From assembly GCF_015709455.1 (NCBI RefSeq), contig NZ_JADNQW010000005.1, forward strand, positions 3,616,001 to 3,680,000: 64,000 nt of DNA. The letters run 5' to 3'. How positions within the stretch are numbered: the first letter of the stretch is position 1; each line of letters starts with the position of its first letter. Origin of the DNA: Methylosinus sp. H3A (GTDB taxonomy: Bacteria > Pseudomonadota > Alphaproteobacteria > Rhizobiales > Beijerinckiaceae). This document shows, piece after piece, positions 20,967-28,457 of this stretch. Both the position numbers and the translations under genes were made by a program. The notes beneath the pieces are model-generated. The model saw only the letters and a program-made list of their open reading frames with translations, did no database searches and had not been told where the DNA came from.

Positions 20967-21785
20967 TCACGCACGCTCGGCGGCTTTCGCCGCGAGCCAC
21001 AATGCTTCCATCTCGTCTAGCGTCGAATCCTGCGGGCGCGTTCCCTTTTCCGTGAGCGCGCGCTCGATGAAGCGAAAGCGCCGCTCGAATTTGGCGTTGG
21101 CGCCGCGCAGCGCCTGCTCGGGATCGGCCCCGACATGGCGGGCGAGATTGGCGACGGCGAAGAGAAGATCGCCGATCTCCTCCGCGACCGCGGGCGAGGG
21201 AGGCGCGTCTCCTTCCCCGAGCTCCGCTTCCACCTCCAGCGTCTCCTCGCGAATTTTCTCGAGCACGAGCCGCGCGTCGTTCCAGTCGAAGCCGACCTTG
21301 CCGGCCTTCTCCTGCAATTTGATCGCGCGCGTCAGAGCGGGCAGGGCGGGTGGAACGCCGTCCAACAGGCCCGGCGCCTCCTCTATGCCGCGGCGCTCGG
21401 CGCGGAGCTGCTTTTCGCGCGCCTTGATCTGCGCCCATTGCACCGAGACGTCGGCCGCCGAGGCCGCGGTTTTGTCGCCGAATACATGTGGGTGGCGGCG
21501 GATGAGCTTGTCGGAGATCGCCGCGACGACATCGACGAAGGCGAAAGCTCCGACCTCCTCCGCCAGCCTCGCGTGGAAGACGACCTGCAGCAGCAGGTCG
21601 CCGAGCTCCTCGCGGAGATCGCCGAGATCGCCGCGCTCGATCGCATCGACGACTTCATAGGCTTCTTCGAGCGTATAGGGGGCGATGCTCGCGAAGGTCT
21701 GCTCGAGATCCCATGGACAGCCGGTTTGCGGCGTGCGCAGGGCCGCCATTATGCCGAGGAGGCGCGCGATTTCATCCTGTGTCAT
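20967..21785 (-). CDS. mazG: nucleoside triphosphate pyrophosphohydrolase MazG
   Basis: 272 residues with two MazG helical domains. The first has CPWDLEQTFASIAPYTLEEA then EELGDLLLQVVFHARLAEE. The second has FDWNDARLVLEKIREETLEV then EEIGDLLFAVANLARHVG. The paired EExxE/ExxD acidic residues bind Mg. Removes aberrant NTPs and modulates ppGpp pools in E. coli. Downstream of the cold-shock gene on the same strand after a 304-nt gap with a strong palindrome. Confidence 0.95.
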   Translation of the reverse strand: MTQDEIARLLGIMAALRTPQTGCPWDLEQTFASIAPYTLEEAYEVVDAIERGDLGDLREELGDLLLQVVFHARLAEEVGAFAFVDVVAAISDKLIRRHPHVFGDKTAASAADVSVQWAQIKAREKQLRAERRGIEEAPGLLDGVPPALPALTRAIKLQEKAGKVGFDWNDARLVLEKIREETLEVEAELGEGDAPPSPAVAEEIGDLLFAVANLARHVGADPEQALRGANAKFERRFRFIERALTEKGTRPQDSTLDEMEALWLAAKAAERA

Positions 21786-22089
21786 CGATGCGCCTCTGGC
21801 CGGCCGAACGGGCGTCTGAAAGCGCGAGCGGCGCGTTGTTTTGACGCAGTCGGTCGCGCAAAAAAGGTGAGGAATTCGAGGCGCTTTGCTCTAGCATCGA
21901 GGCCGGATATCGACTGCGCCCTTGGTGTGCAGCCCTCTGCAGTCGATCCGAGGGTCCGGGGCCGTAGTACGCCTTGCAAACGACAGCGCCTCGGACCCGA
22001 CTTGCGCATCCGAGGTAAATAATCGTCATTGCTGGCAGGCGCGCGCCGCCGCAAGCCGAATTCGGCTTGCGGCTCGCATTTTCAGCGCG
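21786..22089. other. 304-nt gap between csp and mazG, no gene seen
   Basis: No convincing coding frame. The stretch is rich in potential base pairing: GGGTCCG near 21952 with CGGACCC near 21994, CTGCAGTCGATCCGAGG with a second CATCCGAGG copy near 22009, and a 26-bp palindrome at 22048-22073. It could hold a small RNA or the mazG leader plus the csp terminator. No known RNA family was recognised. Confidence 0.5.
22048..22073. repeat. perfect 26-bp palindrome (13-bp arms, no loop)
   Basis: Left arm GCCGCAAGCCGAA (22048-22060) is exactly complementary to TTCGGCTTGCGGC (22061-22073). It lies 16 nt beyond the csp stop. TCGCATTTT follows on the plus strand, so the U-rich side does not face the csp transcript. 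Probably forms the 3' hairpin of the csp mRNA. Confidence 0.6.
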
Positions 22090-22761
22090 TCAGTCGAGCG
22101 TGATCGACAGAGCTTCGCGACCCTTTGCCGTGTCGACGACCTGCATCGTCACAGGCTGGCCTTCGGCGAGATGATTGACGCCGGAGGGGCCGAGGATCGA
22201 GATATGGACGAAGACGTCCTTGCCGCCGTCGTTCGACTGCACGAAGCCGAAGCCCTTGGTCTCGTCGAACCATTTGACCTTGCCGGTGACCGGCACTGCC
22301 GTCGACGGATCGGGAGCCTGACGACGCGGAGGCCGGTCGAAGCCGCCGCCGCTGCTGCTGGGGCTGCGCGGGCGCTCGGCGGTCGCGGTCGAAAGATCGA
22401 CCTCGAGCACACGCGAGACCTGCTGGCCCTTGACCGAGCTCGCGACCTGCACCTTCAGCTTGGCGCCGGGCGGCAAGGCTTCGAAGCCGGCCGCCTGAAC
22501 CGCGCCGATATGCAGGAACGCGTCGCCCGTGCCATTGCCGAGCTCGACGAAGCCGAAGCCCTTCTCGGGCTTGAACCATTTCACGACCGCGTCGATCGCG
22601 GGCTCGTTGGAAGAAGGGGGCGGCGAATCACCGAATCCGCCACCTCCGCCGAATGGCGACCTCGGCGGCCGGCTGGGCCGCGGGCTGTCATAGCCGTACG
22701 GCGGGTCGTCGTCGAACCCGCGTTTTCTGGGTCCCCGGAAGTCTCGACCTTTGCTGCTCAT
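22090..22761 (-). CDS. two-domain cold-shock protein
   Basis: 223 residues from ATG 22761. An N-terminal, low-complexity Arg/Gly/Pro/Ser segment of about 55 residues (RGPRKRGFDDDPPYGYDSPR) precedes two cold-shock domains. Domain 1 is VVKWFKPEKGFGFVELGNGT with DAFLHIGAV. After a proline/serine linker comes domain 2, GKVKWFDETKGFGFVQSNDG with DVFVHISIL. RNP1 (KGFGFV) is intact in both; RNP2 is canonical in the second and modified (DAFLHI) in the first. Double-domain Csp proteins are typical of alphaproteobacteria. Likely a nucleic-acid chaperone. Confidence 0.93.
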   Translation of the reverse strand: MSSKGRDFRGPRKRGFDDDPPYGYDSPRPSRPPRSPFGGGGGFGDSPPPSSNEPAIDAVVKWFKPEKGFGFVELGNGTGDAFLHIGAVQAAGFEALPPGAKLKVQVASSVKGQQVSRVLEVDLSTATAERPRSPSSSGGGFDRPPRRQAPDPSTAVPVTGKVKWFDETKGFGFVQSNDGGKDVFVHISILGPSGVNHLAEGQPVTMQVVDTAKGREALSITLD

Positions 22762-23347
22762 GTCTTGGTACTCGTCTCCGCCATCCGCCAAAAGACCGCT
22801 ATAGCCACATGCACGGCCTCTCGCCGGGCGCAAAAGCGCCGACGACGCGCGTCCACCGGCGTCTCGCGGAGAGAGCCGGTTCCGGTGCGTTCGTAAGTGT
22901 GCCAGTTGAATGCCATATAGTCCCGCGCAATCGCCTTTTTACCAGTAAACGGCCCATTCTGGCTAGATGAATTCGCCGACGAGGCGAAAAAACCCGAGGC
23001 CGCTGTTCGCCACCCGACGAATCGGGTGGGAGGAACGCGCGATCGAAGGCCTGAAAAGTGGCGCGAGCGCGGCAAAGAGCGCCGTCATCCACGACGGCGG
23101 CGGTCGTGTTACGCGTCGTCTCGACGGAGAGGGGCGGCCGCCGTTGGGGGCAATCGACAAGAATTAGAACGCGTTGTAAATTCCAAGATTCGCATAATCG
23201 ATATTATGGAACTTAAAATCGCATGCCTCAATGACGGATCGTCCGGCTCGGCGGAGGCGTTCCGCCGGCGCAGCCTAGCATGCGTCGATGCTGCGCGCCG
23301 CTGGCCGGCGCAGTCATGGATAATGGGCTTTGCTTCGAGCGCTGGCT
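22762..23347. other. 586-nt gap upstream of csp, no gene supported
   Basis: The first part should contain the csp promoter and 5' leader (minus strand). No open frame has family resemblance or a ribosome site. Around 23155-23225 the base composition becomes AT-rich and contains the palindrome at 23189-23211. A 7-bp hairpin (CGGCGGA, loop GGCGT, TCCGCCG, 23249-23267) lies beyond it. The AT-rich patch may be the remnant of an accessory insertion. Confidence 0.45.
23189..23211. promoter_or_regulatory. operator-like palindrome in an AT-rich patch
   Basis: TTC-G-CATAAT, CGAT, ATTATG-GAA: a near-perfect inverted repeat (9 of 9 arm bases match if one extra G is skipped on the left). The shape is that of a dimeric repressor site, but no nearby gene begins within 400 nt downstream on either strand. 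The regulator is unknown. Confidence 0.4.
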
Positions 23348-24145
23348 TCAGGCCAGCTCGATCCGCATTCCGTCGAAGGCCGGCGTCACATTGTCCGGCA
23401 GAGTCTCTTTGAGCGTCTCATAGTCGAGATCGACATGCAGGTCGGTGAGGATCGCGTGGCGAGGCTTGAAATGGGTGACCCATTCCAGCGCCTCGCCGAC
23501 GGAAAGATGCGTGCCGTGGCGTTTGTGGCGCAAGGCGTCGATGATCCAGACGTCGAGCCCCTCGAGATGGCGGAAGCTTTCTCGGGGCACGGAATTGAGG
23601 TCCGGCGTATAGGCCAGGCCTCCGATTCGGAACCCCAGAGCGTCCATGTCGCCATGGTCGAGCCGGAACGGCGTCGCTTCGATCGTTCCGCCTGGGCCGT
23701 CGACCGACACTTCGCGGCCGAGATGGATGCGATGCTCGTCGAGCAGCGGCGGATAATAGCTGCCGGGCGGCGTCTTGAAGATATAGTCGAAGCGATCGGT
23801 CAGCATTTTCGCCGTCGGCTCGTCCAGATAGGCCGGAATGCGCCGGCCGCTCTCCAGGACGAGCCCGCGCACATCGTCGACGCCATGGGTGTGGTCGGCG
23901 TGCGGATGGGTGAAGAGAATCGCATCGAGATGGTCGACCTTCGCGTCGATCAATTGCTCGCGCAGATCGGGCGAGGTGTCGATCAGCACATTGGTCCGCG
24001 CGGCGCCATCCGTCCGCATCGCCAGTATCGAGCAGCGGCGCCGACGATTCTTCGGATTGGTCGGATCGCAGGCGCCCCAGCCCTGGCCGACTCGCGGCAC
24101 GCCGCCCGAGGAGCCGCAGCCCAATATAGTGACCGTCAGGCTCAT
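23348..24145 (-). CDS. MBL-fold metallohydrolase, PhnP-like
   Basis: 265 residues. Opens with VTILGCGSSGGVPRVGQGWG, carries the metal motif THPHADHTHGVDD and later metal ligands (LDHGDMDALGF, LTDLHVDLDYETL). The GCGSSGGVP N-terminus is the hallmark of the PhnP/phosphoribosyl cyclic-phosphate phosphodiesterase branch. Its role outside the phn operon is not established, and no phn genes are here. Its ATG overlaps the tatD stop by 4 nt, so the two are translationally coupled. Confidence 0.9.
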   Translation of the reverse strand: MSLTVTILGCGSSGGVPRVGQGWGACDPTNPKNRRRRCSILAMRTDGAARTNVLIDTSPDLREQLIDAKVDHLDAILFTHPHADHTHGVDDVRGLVLESGRRIPAYLDEPTAKMLTDRFDYIFKTPPGSYYPPLLDEHRIHLGREVSVDGPGGTIEATPFRLDHGDMDALGFRIGGLAYTPDLNSVPRESFRHLEGLDVWIIDALRHKRHGTHLSVGEALEWVTHFKPRHAILTDLHVDLDYETLKETLPDNVTPAFDGMRIELA

Positions 24146-24951
24146 TCCGCGGCCCGCCGTTCCCGATCGTCTTCGATCGGCGTCATTTTGGAGAACAGCG
24201 CCAGCGCATTGGCCGTCGTTTGCGCCGACATTTCCTCGAAGGAGACGCCCTTGGCCTCGGCCAGCGTGCGCGCTGTGTCGGCGACATAGGCCGGCTCATT
24301 GCGCTTGCCGCGATGCGGGACGGGCGCGAGGAAGGGCGCGTCGGTCTCGACCAGAAGCCGCTCGAGCGGCACGTCGCGCGCGATCTCGCGCAATTCGCCG
24401 GAGTTCTTGAACGTCACCACGCCCGAAAAGGAGATGTAGAGCCCGAGCTCGACGGCCGTCTCGGCCAGCGCGCGCGAGCTGGTGAAGCAGTGGAGCAGGG
24501 CCTTGAAAGCCCCCTTCCCCATTTCCTCGCGTAGAATGGCGGCGCAATCGGCGTCGGCGTCGCGCGAATGAATGACGAGCGGCAGACCGCTCTCGCGCGC
24601 GGCCGCGATATGGGTGCGGAACACGCGATGCGCCAGCTCGCGCGGGGCCTTGTCATAGTGATAGTCGAGCCCCGCCTCGCCTATGCCGACGCATTTCTCA
24701 TGGCGCGCCAGCTCCACGAGCTCGGCGGCGCTCGCCTCGCGCTCCTCATGCGCGTGATTGGGATGGGTGCCGACCGTGCAGAACACATCCTCGTACCGCT
24801 CCGCAATCGCGGCGATCGCCGAGAATTTCTCGACATGGGTCGAGATGGTGACGAAGCGCGCGACCCCTTGGCGACGGGCGCGCGCGACGACCTCCTCCTG
24901 TTCCGGAGCGAAATCGGGAAAGTCGAGATGGCAATGTGTGTCGATGAGCAT
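24142..24951 (-). CDS. TatD family metal-dependent hydrolase
   Basis: 269 residues, amidohydrolase-type TIM barrel: MLIDTHCHLDFPDFA (metal His-x-His), CVGIGEAGLDYHYDKAPREL (Glu ligand), LPLVIHSRDADADCAAIL, LLHCFTSSRALAETAVELGL and LLVETDAPFLAPVPHRG (terminal Asp ligand). TatD proteins act as 3'-5' DNA/RNA exonucleases. Position between metG and the MBL gene is the classic arrangement in alphaproteobacteria, although here a small secreted-protein gene sits between metG and tatD. Confidence 0.95.
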   Translation of the reverse strand: MLIDTHCHLDFPDFAPEQEEVVARARRQGVARFVTISTHVEKFSAIAAIAERYEDVFCTVGTHPNHAHEEREASAAELVELARHEKCVGIGEAGLDYHYDKAPRELAHRVFRTHIAAARESGLPLVIHSRDADADCAAILREEMGKGAFKALLHCFTSSRALAETAVELGLYISFSGVVTFKNSGELREIARDVPLERLLVETDAPFLAPVPHRGKRNEPAYVADTARTLAEAKGVSFEEMSAQTTANALALFSKMTPIEDDRERRAAE

Positions 24952-24966
24952 TCTCTATTCGCCTCG

Positions 24967-25497
24967 TCAGCGGCAGTCCGTCACCAGTCCCTCGGCCCGT
25001 CCGGGGCGGAGCGAATGCGAGACGCGCGTCACCAGCGCGTCGAATTTCTTCTTCTCGGAAGCCGGATATTCGATAGACACATTGTTCCAGACCGCTCCGC
25101 GGCAGGACAGCAGTGATTTTCGATAGAATATGCGGTCGCCTTTCGTCCCGGAGACCGCGACCCAGTCCTTGCTCCGCCGTTTGTAGGTGATGGTCTCGCC
25201 CTCGCCCGGCGCGAGCCGATCGGCGATCTCCTGCTCCTTCTGGAAGGTCCGAAATCCGCCATAGACGATGATTACCGACCTTTTGTCCGGCGAGGTGAAG
25301 ACGCGTCCGTCGTCATTTTCCGGCGCCGCGCCCATGCTCCAGTCCTTTGGCACATCGGCCGTCGTCCCGAAACGCGGGTTGTGATAGCTGCGCCAGCCTT
25401 CGGCGTGCAAGTCGCTCGAACAGAGGATGGCGCCCGAACAAAGGATGGCGGCGGCGGCCGCCGCCGCTCGAAGCCGGCTCCCTTGCAGCTTGCTCAC
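24967..25497 (-). CDS. secreted protein of unknown function
   Basis: 176 residues from GTG 25497, chosen because GGAGAGG lies immediately upstream and the protein then starts with a signal peptide (basic KLQGSRLR, alanine core, cleavage near SSDLHA/EG). The mature part of about 145 residues has aromatic/Gly turns (RSYHNPRFGTTADVPKDWSM, SVIIVYGGFRTF) and two Cys that could form a disulfide (SCRGAVW near 128, TDCR at the C-terminus). It resembles periplasmic proteins of unknown role that start with a NPRFGT-like segment. Starts 13 nt after the metG stop. Confidence 0.8.
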   Translation of the reverse strand: MSKLQGSRLRAAAAAAAILCSGAILCSSDLHAEGWRSYHNPRFGTTADVPKDWSMGAAPENDDGRVFTSPDKRSVIIVYGGFRTFQKEQEIADRLAPGEGETITYKRRSKDWVAVSGTKGDRIFYRKSLLSCRGAVWNNVSIEYPASEKKKFDALVTRVSHSLRPGRAEGLVTDCR

Positions 25498-25510
25498 GAT
25501 CCTCTCCGCA

Positions 25511-27085
25511 TCAGTTCTTGCCGATGGCCGCCTCCCCCTCCTCCACATAACGCGGGAAGACGGGGGCGGGCGCCGGCAGCGGCGCGCCGGGGATGAGCGC
25601 CTGCGCCTCGCCCGCCTGGACGAAATCGCGCGCCTCGGCTGGAACGCCGAGCAAACCAAGCAAGCTCGAGGCCGCGGCGGGAATGAAAGGCTGCAGCGCG
25701 ATCGCCAGCCGCCGCAGCGCCTCCGCCGTCACATAGAGGATCGTCTCCATGCGCTTCGGGTCGGTCTTCTTCTTGGCCCAGGGCTCCTCGCCGGCGAAAT
25801 AGCGATTGGCGTCCCCCACGACGCGGAACAGCTCCGCCAGCGCCTGATGCGGCGAATAGGCGTCCATCGCCTCGCGCGCCTTGCCGAGCGCCGCCGAGGC
25901 GTCGGCGAGCAGCGCGCGGTCGGCGTCGGTCAATTCGCCCGGCGTCGGAACGACGCCGCCGCAATTCTTGGCGATCATCGACAGCGAGCGCTGCGCCAGA
26001 TTGCCGAGGTCATTGGCGAGATCGGCGTTGATGCGATTGACGATCGCCTCATGCGAATAATTGCCGTCCTGGCCGAAGGGAATCTCGCGCAGGAAGAAAT
26101 AGCGCAGCTGATCGACGCCATAGCGCTGCGCGAGATCGATCGGATCGACGACATTGCCGACCGACTTCGACATCTTCTCCCCGCGGCTGAACAAATGGCC
26201 ATGCACGACGATCTGCTTGGGCAAGGGGACGCCGGCCGACATCAGAAAGGCCGGCCAATAGACCGCATGGAAGCGCGTGATATCCTTGCCGATGACATGG
26301 GCGTTCGCCGGCCAGAAGCGCGCGCGCTCCTCCTCCCCGGTCAGAAAGCCGGTCGCGGTGATGTAATTGGTGAGCGCGTCCACCCACACATACATCACAT
26401 GCGGCGAATTGGTCTCCGGCTTGGACGGGACAGGTATGCCCCAATCGAAAGTGGTGCGGCTGATCGAGAGGTCGGTGAGCCCGCGCTTCACGAAGGCGAC
26501 GATCTCGTTCCTGTATTTTTCTGGCGTGATGAATTCCGGATGCGCTTCGTAGAGCGCGAGCAGCTTCTCCTGATAGGCCGAGAGCTTGAAGAACCAGCTC
26601 TCCTCCTCCACCCATTCGACCGGCGTGCCGGTCGGCGCGAGCTTCTTGCCGTCGACCTCGGTGATCTCGCCCTCGTCGTAATAGGCCTCGTCACGCACCG
26701 AGTACCAGCCGGAATATTTGGCGAGATAAATATCGCCCGCCGCCTCCATGCGCTTCCATATCTCGAGCGCGGCGTCGGCGTGGCGCGGCTGCGTCGTGCG
26801 CACGACATCGTCGGCGAGCGCGTTCAGCGTCTCGCCCATGGTCTGGAACTGGTCGGCGGTGCGGTCGGCGAGCTGCTGCGGGGTCAGCCCCTCGCGCTCG
26901 GCGGTGCGCTGCATCTTCTGGCCGTGCTCGTCCATTCCGGTCACGAACAGCACATCGAAGCCGTCGAGCCGCTTGAAGCGCGCGAAGGCGTCGGTGGCGA
27001 TGCGTTCATACGCATGACCGATATGCGGGGCGCCATTCGCGTAAGGAATGGCGGTGGTGATCATGAAGGTCGGACGTTCAGCCAT
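25511..27085 (-). CDS. metG: methionyl-tRNA synthetase
   Basis: 524 residues. Class I synthetase: [20 protein letters not shown] with the HIGH motif, KMSKS loop ([20 protein letters not shown]), and anticodon-binding helices. The connective-peptide zinc knuckle cysteines seen in E. coli MetG are absent around [20 protein letters not shown], and the C-terminal EMAPII-like dimer domain is missing, as in other rhizobial enzymes. ATG 27085 fits family N-termini better than a GTG at 27091. In related genomes holB usually lies directly upstream; here 1.37 kb of foreign-looking DNA separates them. Confidence 0.96.
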   Translation of the reverse strand: MAERPTFMITTAIPYANGAPHIGHAYERIATDAFARFKRLDGFDVLFVTGMDEHGQKMQRTAEREGLTPQQLADRTADQFQTMGETLNALADDVVRTTQPRHADAALEIWKRMEAAGDIYLAKYSGWYSVRDEAYYDEGEITEVDGKKLAPTGTPVEWVEEESWFFKLSAYQEKLLALYEAHPEFITPEKYRNEIVAFVKRGLTDLSISRTTFDWGIPVPSKPETNSPHVMYVWVDALTNYITATGFLTGEEERARFWPANAHVIGKDITRFHAVYWPAFLMSAGVPLPKQIVVHGHLFSRGEKMSKSVGNVVDPIDLAQRYGVDQLRYFFLREIPFGQDGNYSHEAIVNRINADLANDLGNLAQRSLSMIAKNCGGVVPTPGELTDADRALLADASAALGKAREAMDAYSPHQALAELFRVVGDANRYFAGEEPWAKKKTDPKRMETILYVTAEALRRLAIALQPFIPAAASSLLGLLGVPAEARDFVQAGEAQALIPGAPLPAPAPVFPRYVEEGEAAIGKN

Positions 27086-27297
27086 GGACACGGGTCTAGC
27101 GCGCTTTGCCGCCCTGTGGAAGCGGCAGGCGTGCAGCGCAGCAACTTTCTCCAGAGGCCAATGGAGCTATGATGCCGGGAGCGGCCGGCTCGTGAGCGCG
27201 ATCGGCTTGCAGCAGCCGGGACACCAGCTTTCCCTGGCTATTATACGGTGACGGGCGCGTTTCCGAAGTGACATCCAGCATACGGTAGGAGGGTAAA

Positions 27298-27762
27298 ATG
27301 AAGGCGTCATGGTTTGATGTGGTCGATATATCCCGGCTTTCTGGGCCATTCGAGCAAGAGAAGCTCGACGAGATAGATGACTGGGAGCATCTTGCCATGA
27401 GCATGATATTGACTATACATATAAGCGTTGGCTCGAATTATGGAGTTAAAGTTGATGCGCTTCCGTTGCTGTATGAAATGCTCTGTGCTTTATCGCTCGG
27501 AATAAAAAGCGGGTTCGAAGTGCAAATTGGCGAAGGTTTTTGGCTTACGGCGAGTCCGGCGGGCGAGCGGGTAATGAAGGTAAAAATCGAGTTTGTCGTA
27601 GGCGGATCGGAAAGAATACTTGGAGAAATTACAGTTAAATTAGATGAGATGCTTCTGTTTTTTCCAAAATTGATTGCAGATATCACGAGTCTAATTGAAA
27701 ATACAGGACTTGATGTTGATCATACGCTAAAAAAATTCCCGTTGTGCAATTATCGCCGGTAG
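27298..27762 (+). CDS. AT-rich orphan gene, candidate RHS-type immunity protein
   Basis: 154 residues, not a recognised family. The ATG has an excellent ribosome site (AGGAGGG at 27287-27293). Base composition is very different from the surroundings: by hand count 22 of 60 bases are G/C in 27601-27660. The protein is acidic, cytosolic, without signal or transmembrane helix, with alternating strand and helix segments (VMKVKIEFVVGGSERILGEI). An RHS-core fragment follows in the same direction 36 nt downstream. Small AT-rich genes next to RHS cores are usually immunity genes for the polymorphic toxin tip, so that role is inferred from context; no toxin gene is present. Confidence 0.65.
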   Translation: MKASWFDVVDISRLSGPFEQEKLDEIDDWEHLAMSMILTIHISVGSNYGVKVDALPLLYEMLCALSLGIKSGFEVQIGEGFWLTASPAGERVMKVKIEFVVGGSERILGEITVKLDEMLLFFPKLIADITSLIENTGLDVDHTLKKFPLCNYRR

Positions 27763-27797
27763 CATGCCGTCCCTGGCCGGACCTGTACCTTGCGCGG

Positions 27798-27932
27798 GAG
27801 GAGATCGTCTGGCTCGGCGATCTGCCGATCGCGACACTGCAGGGCGGCTCGGTGTTCTACATCGCGCCAGACCATCTCGGCGCGCCGCACGAGATCGTGA
27901 ATTCCTGGAACCAGACGGTGTGGTTCTGGGAT
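27798..27932 (+). pseudogene. RHS-core remnant
   Basis: An in-frame stretch of about 45 codons reads EEIVWLGDLPIATLQGG, then VFYIAPDHLGAPHEIVNSWN and QTVWFWD. This is the end of an RHS/YD-repeat core (WLGDxPxA ... DHLGxP ... VWxWD). Homology starts abruptly after the orphan gene and stops at the glycosylase stop codon (27934), so it is a fragment, not a functional gene. RHS core followed by toxin and immunity gene, with displaced core fragments downstream, is a known organisation; this looks like the residue of such a locus. Confidence 0.8.
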
Positions 27933-27933
27933 G

Positions 27934-28449
27934 CTAGAGGAATTCCCCGAGCGCCGCCCGCCAATGTTCCAGCTTGCGCTCCAAAGTCATCGCCGCATGC
28001 GCCGGGCTCGTGGACGGCAGGACGAGGCTGCGCGGCGCCGATGAGCCAAGCGTCGGCGCGACCTTGCGGCGGAACAGATCGCCGGCCTTGGCGCCGTTGA
28101 GGCAGATCAGCCCGATCTGGGCGTGAGCCACGAGAAAACCCGCGAAATCATTCGTCTCGACGCTGGCCACGTCGATTTTCTGGTCGAGGCTACCCGGCCG
28201 CCGCCCCTCGGCGCAGACGTCCCACAGCGCGACTCCCCGCGCCATCAGCCGGTTGAGCCGTTCCTCATAGGGAATCTCCGGCGAGGCGCCGAAGAGCCGC
28301 CCCATGATCGGCCAAAAGGCGTTGCGCGGCTGGGCGTAATATTGGACGTGGGCGAGCGAGACCTGTCCCGGCAGCGAGCCGAGGATCAGCACACGCGCGT
28401 CGGCGCGCGCGACGGGCGGGAAGCCTTTCGAGGTCGGAACGCCGTCCAA
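27934..28449 (-). CDS. hypoxanthine/uracil-DNA glycosylase family protein
   Basis: 171 residues, uracil-DNA glycosylase superfamily, closest by motif to the DNA-deoxyinosine glycosylase (family 6) group: ARVLILGSLPGQVSLAHVQY, YYAQPRNAFWPIMGRLFG, VALWDVCAEGRRPGSLD, and the C-terminal LPSTSPAHAAMTLERKLEHW. Would remove deaminated bases in base-excision repair. Begins 9 nt after the holB stop, so it may be translated from the same mRNA, but it is not part of the usual holB-metG arrangement and may have arrived with the RHS fragment or been inserted separately. Confidence 0.88.
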   Translation of the reverse strand: MDGVPTSKGFPPVARADARVLILGSLPGQVSLAHVQYYAQPRNAFWPIMGRLFGASPEIPYEERLNRLMARGVALWDVCAEGRRPGSLDQKIDVASVETNDFAGFLVAHAQIGLICLNGAKAGDLFRRKVAPTLGSSAPRSLVLPSTSPAHAAMTLERKLEHWRAALGEFL

Positions 28450-28457
28450 GGAAACCC

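Noticed and set aside
22967..23167. A 66-codon plus-strand frame in the csp upstream gap
   Set aside because: No ribosome site, basic low-complexity product, no family resemblance.
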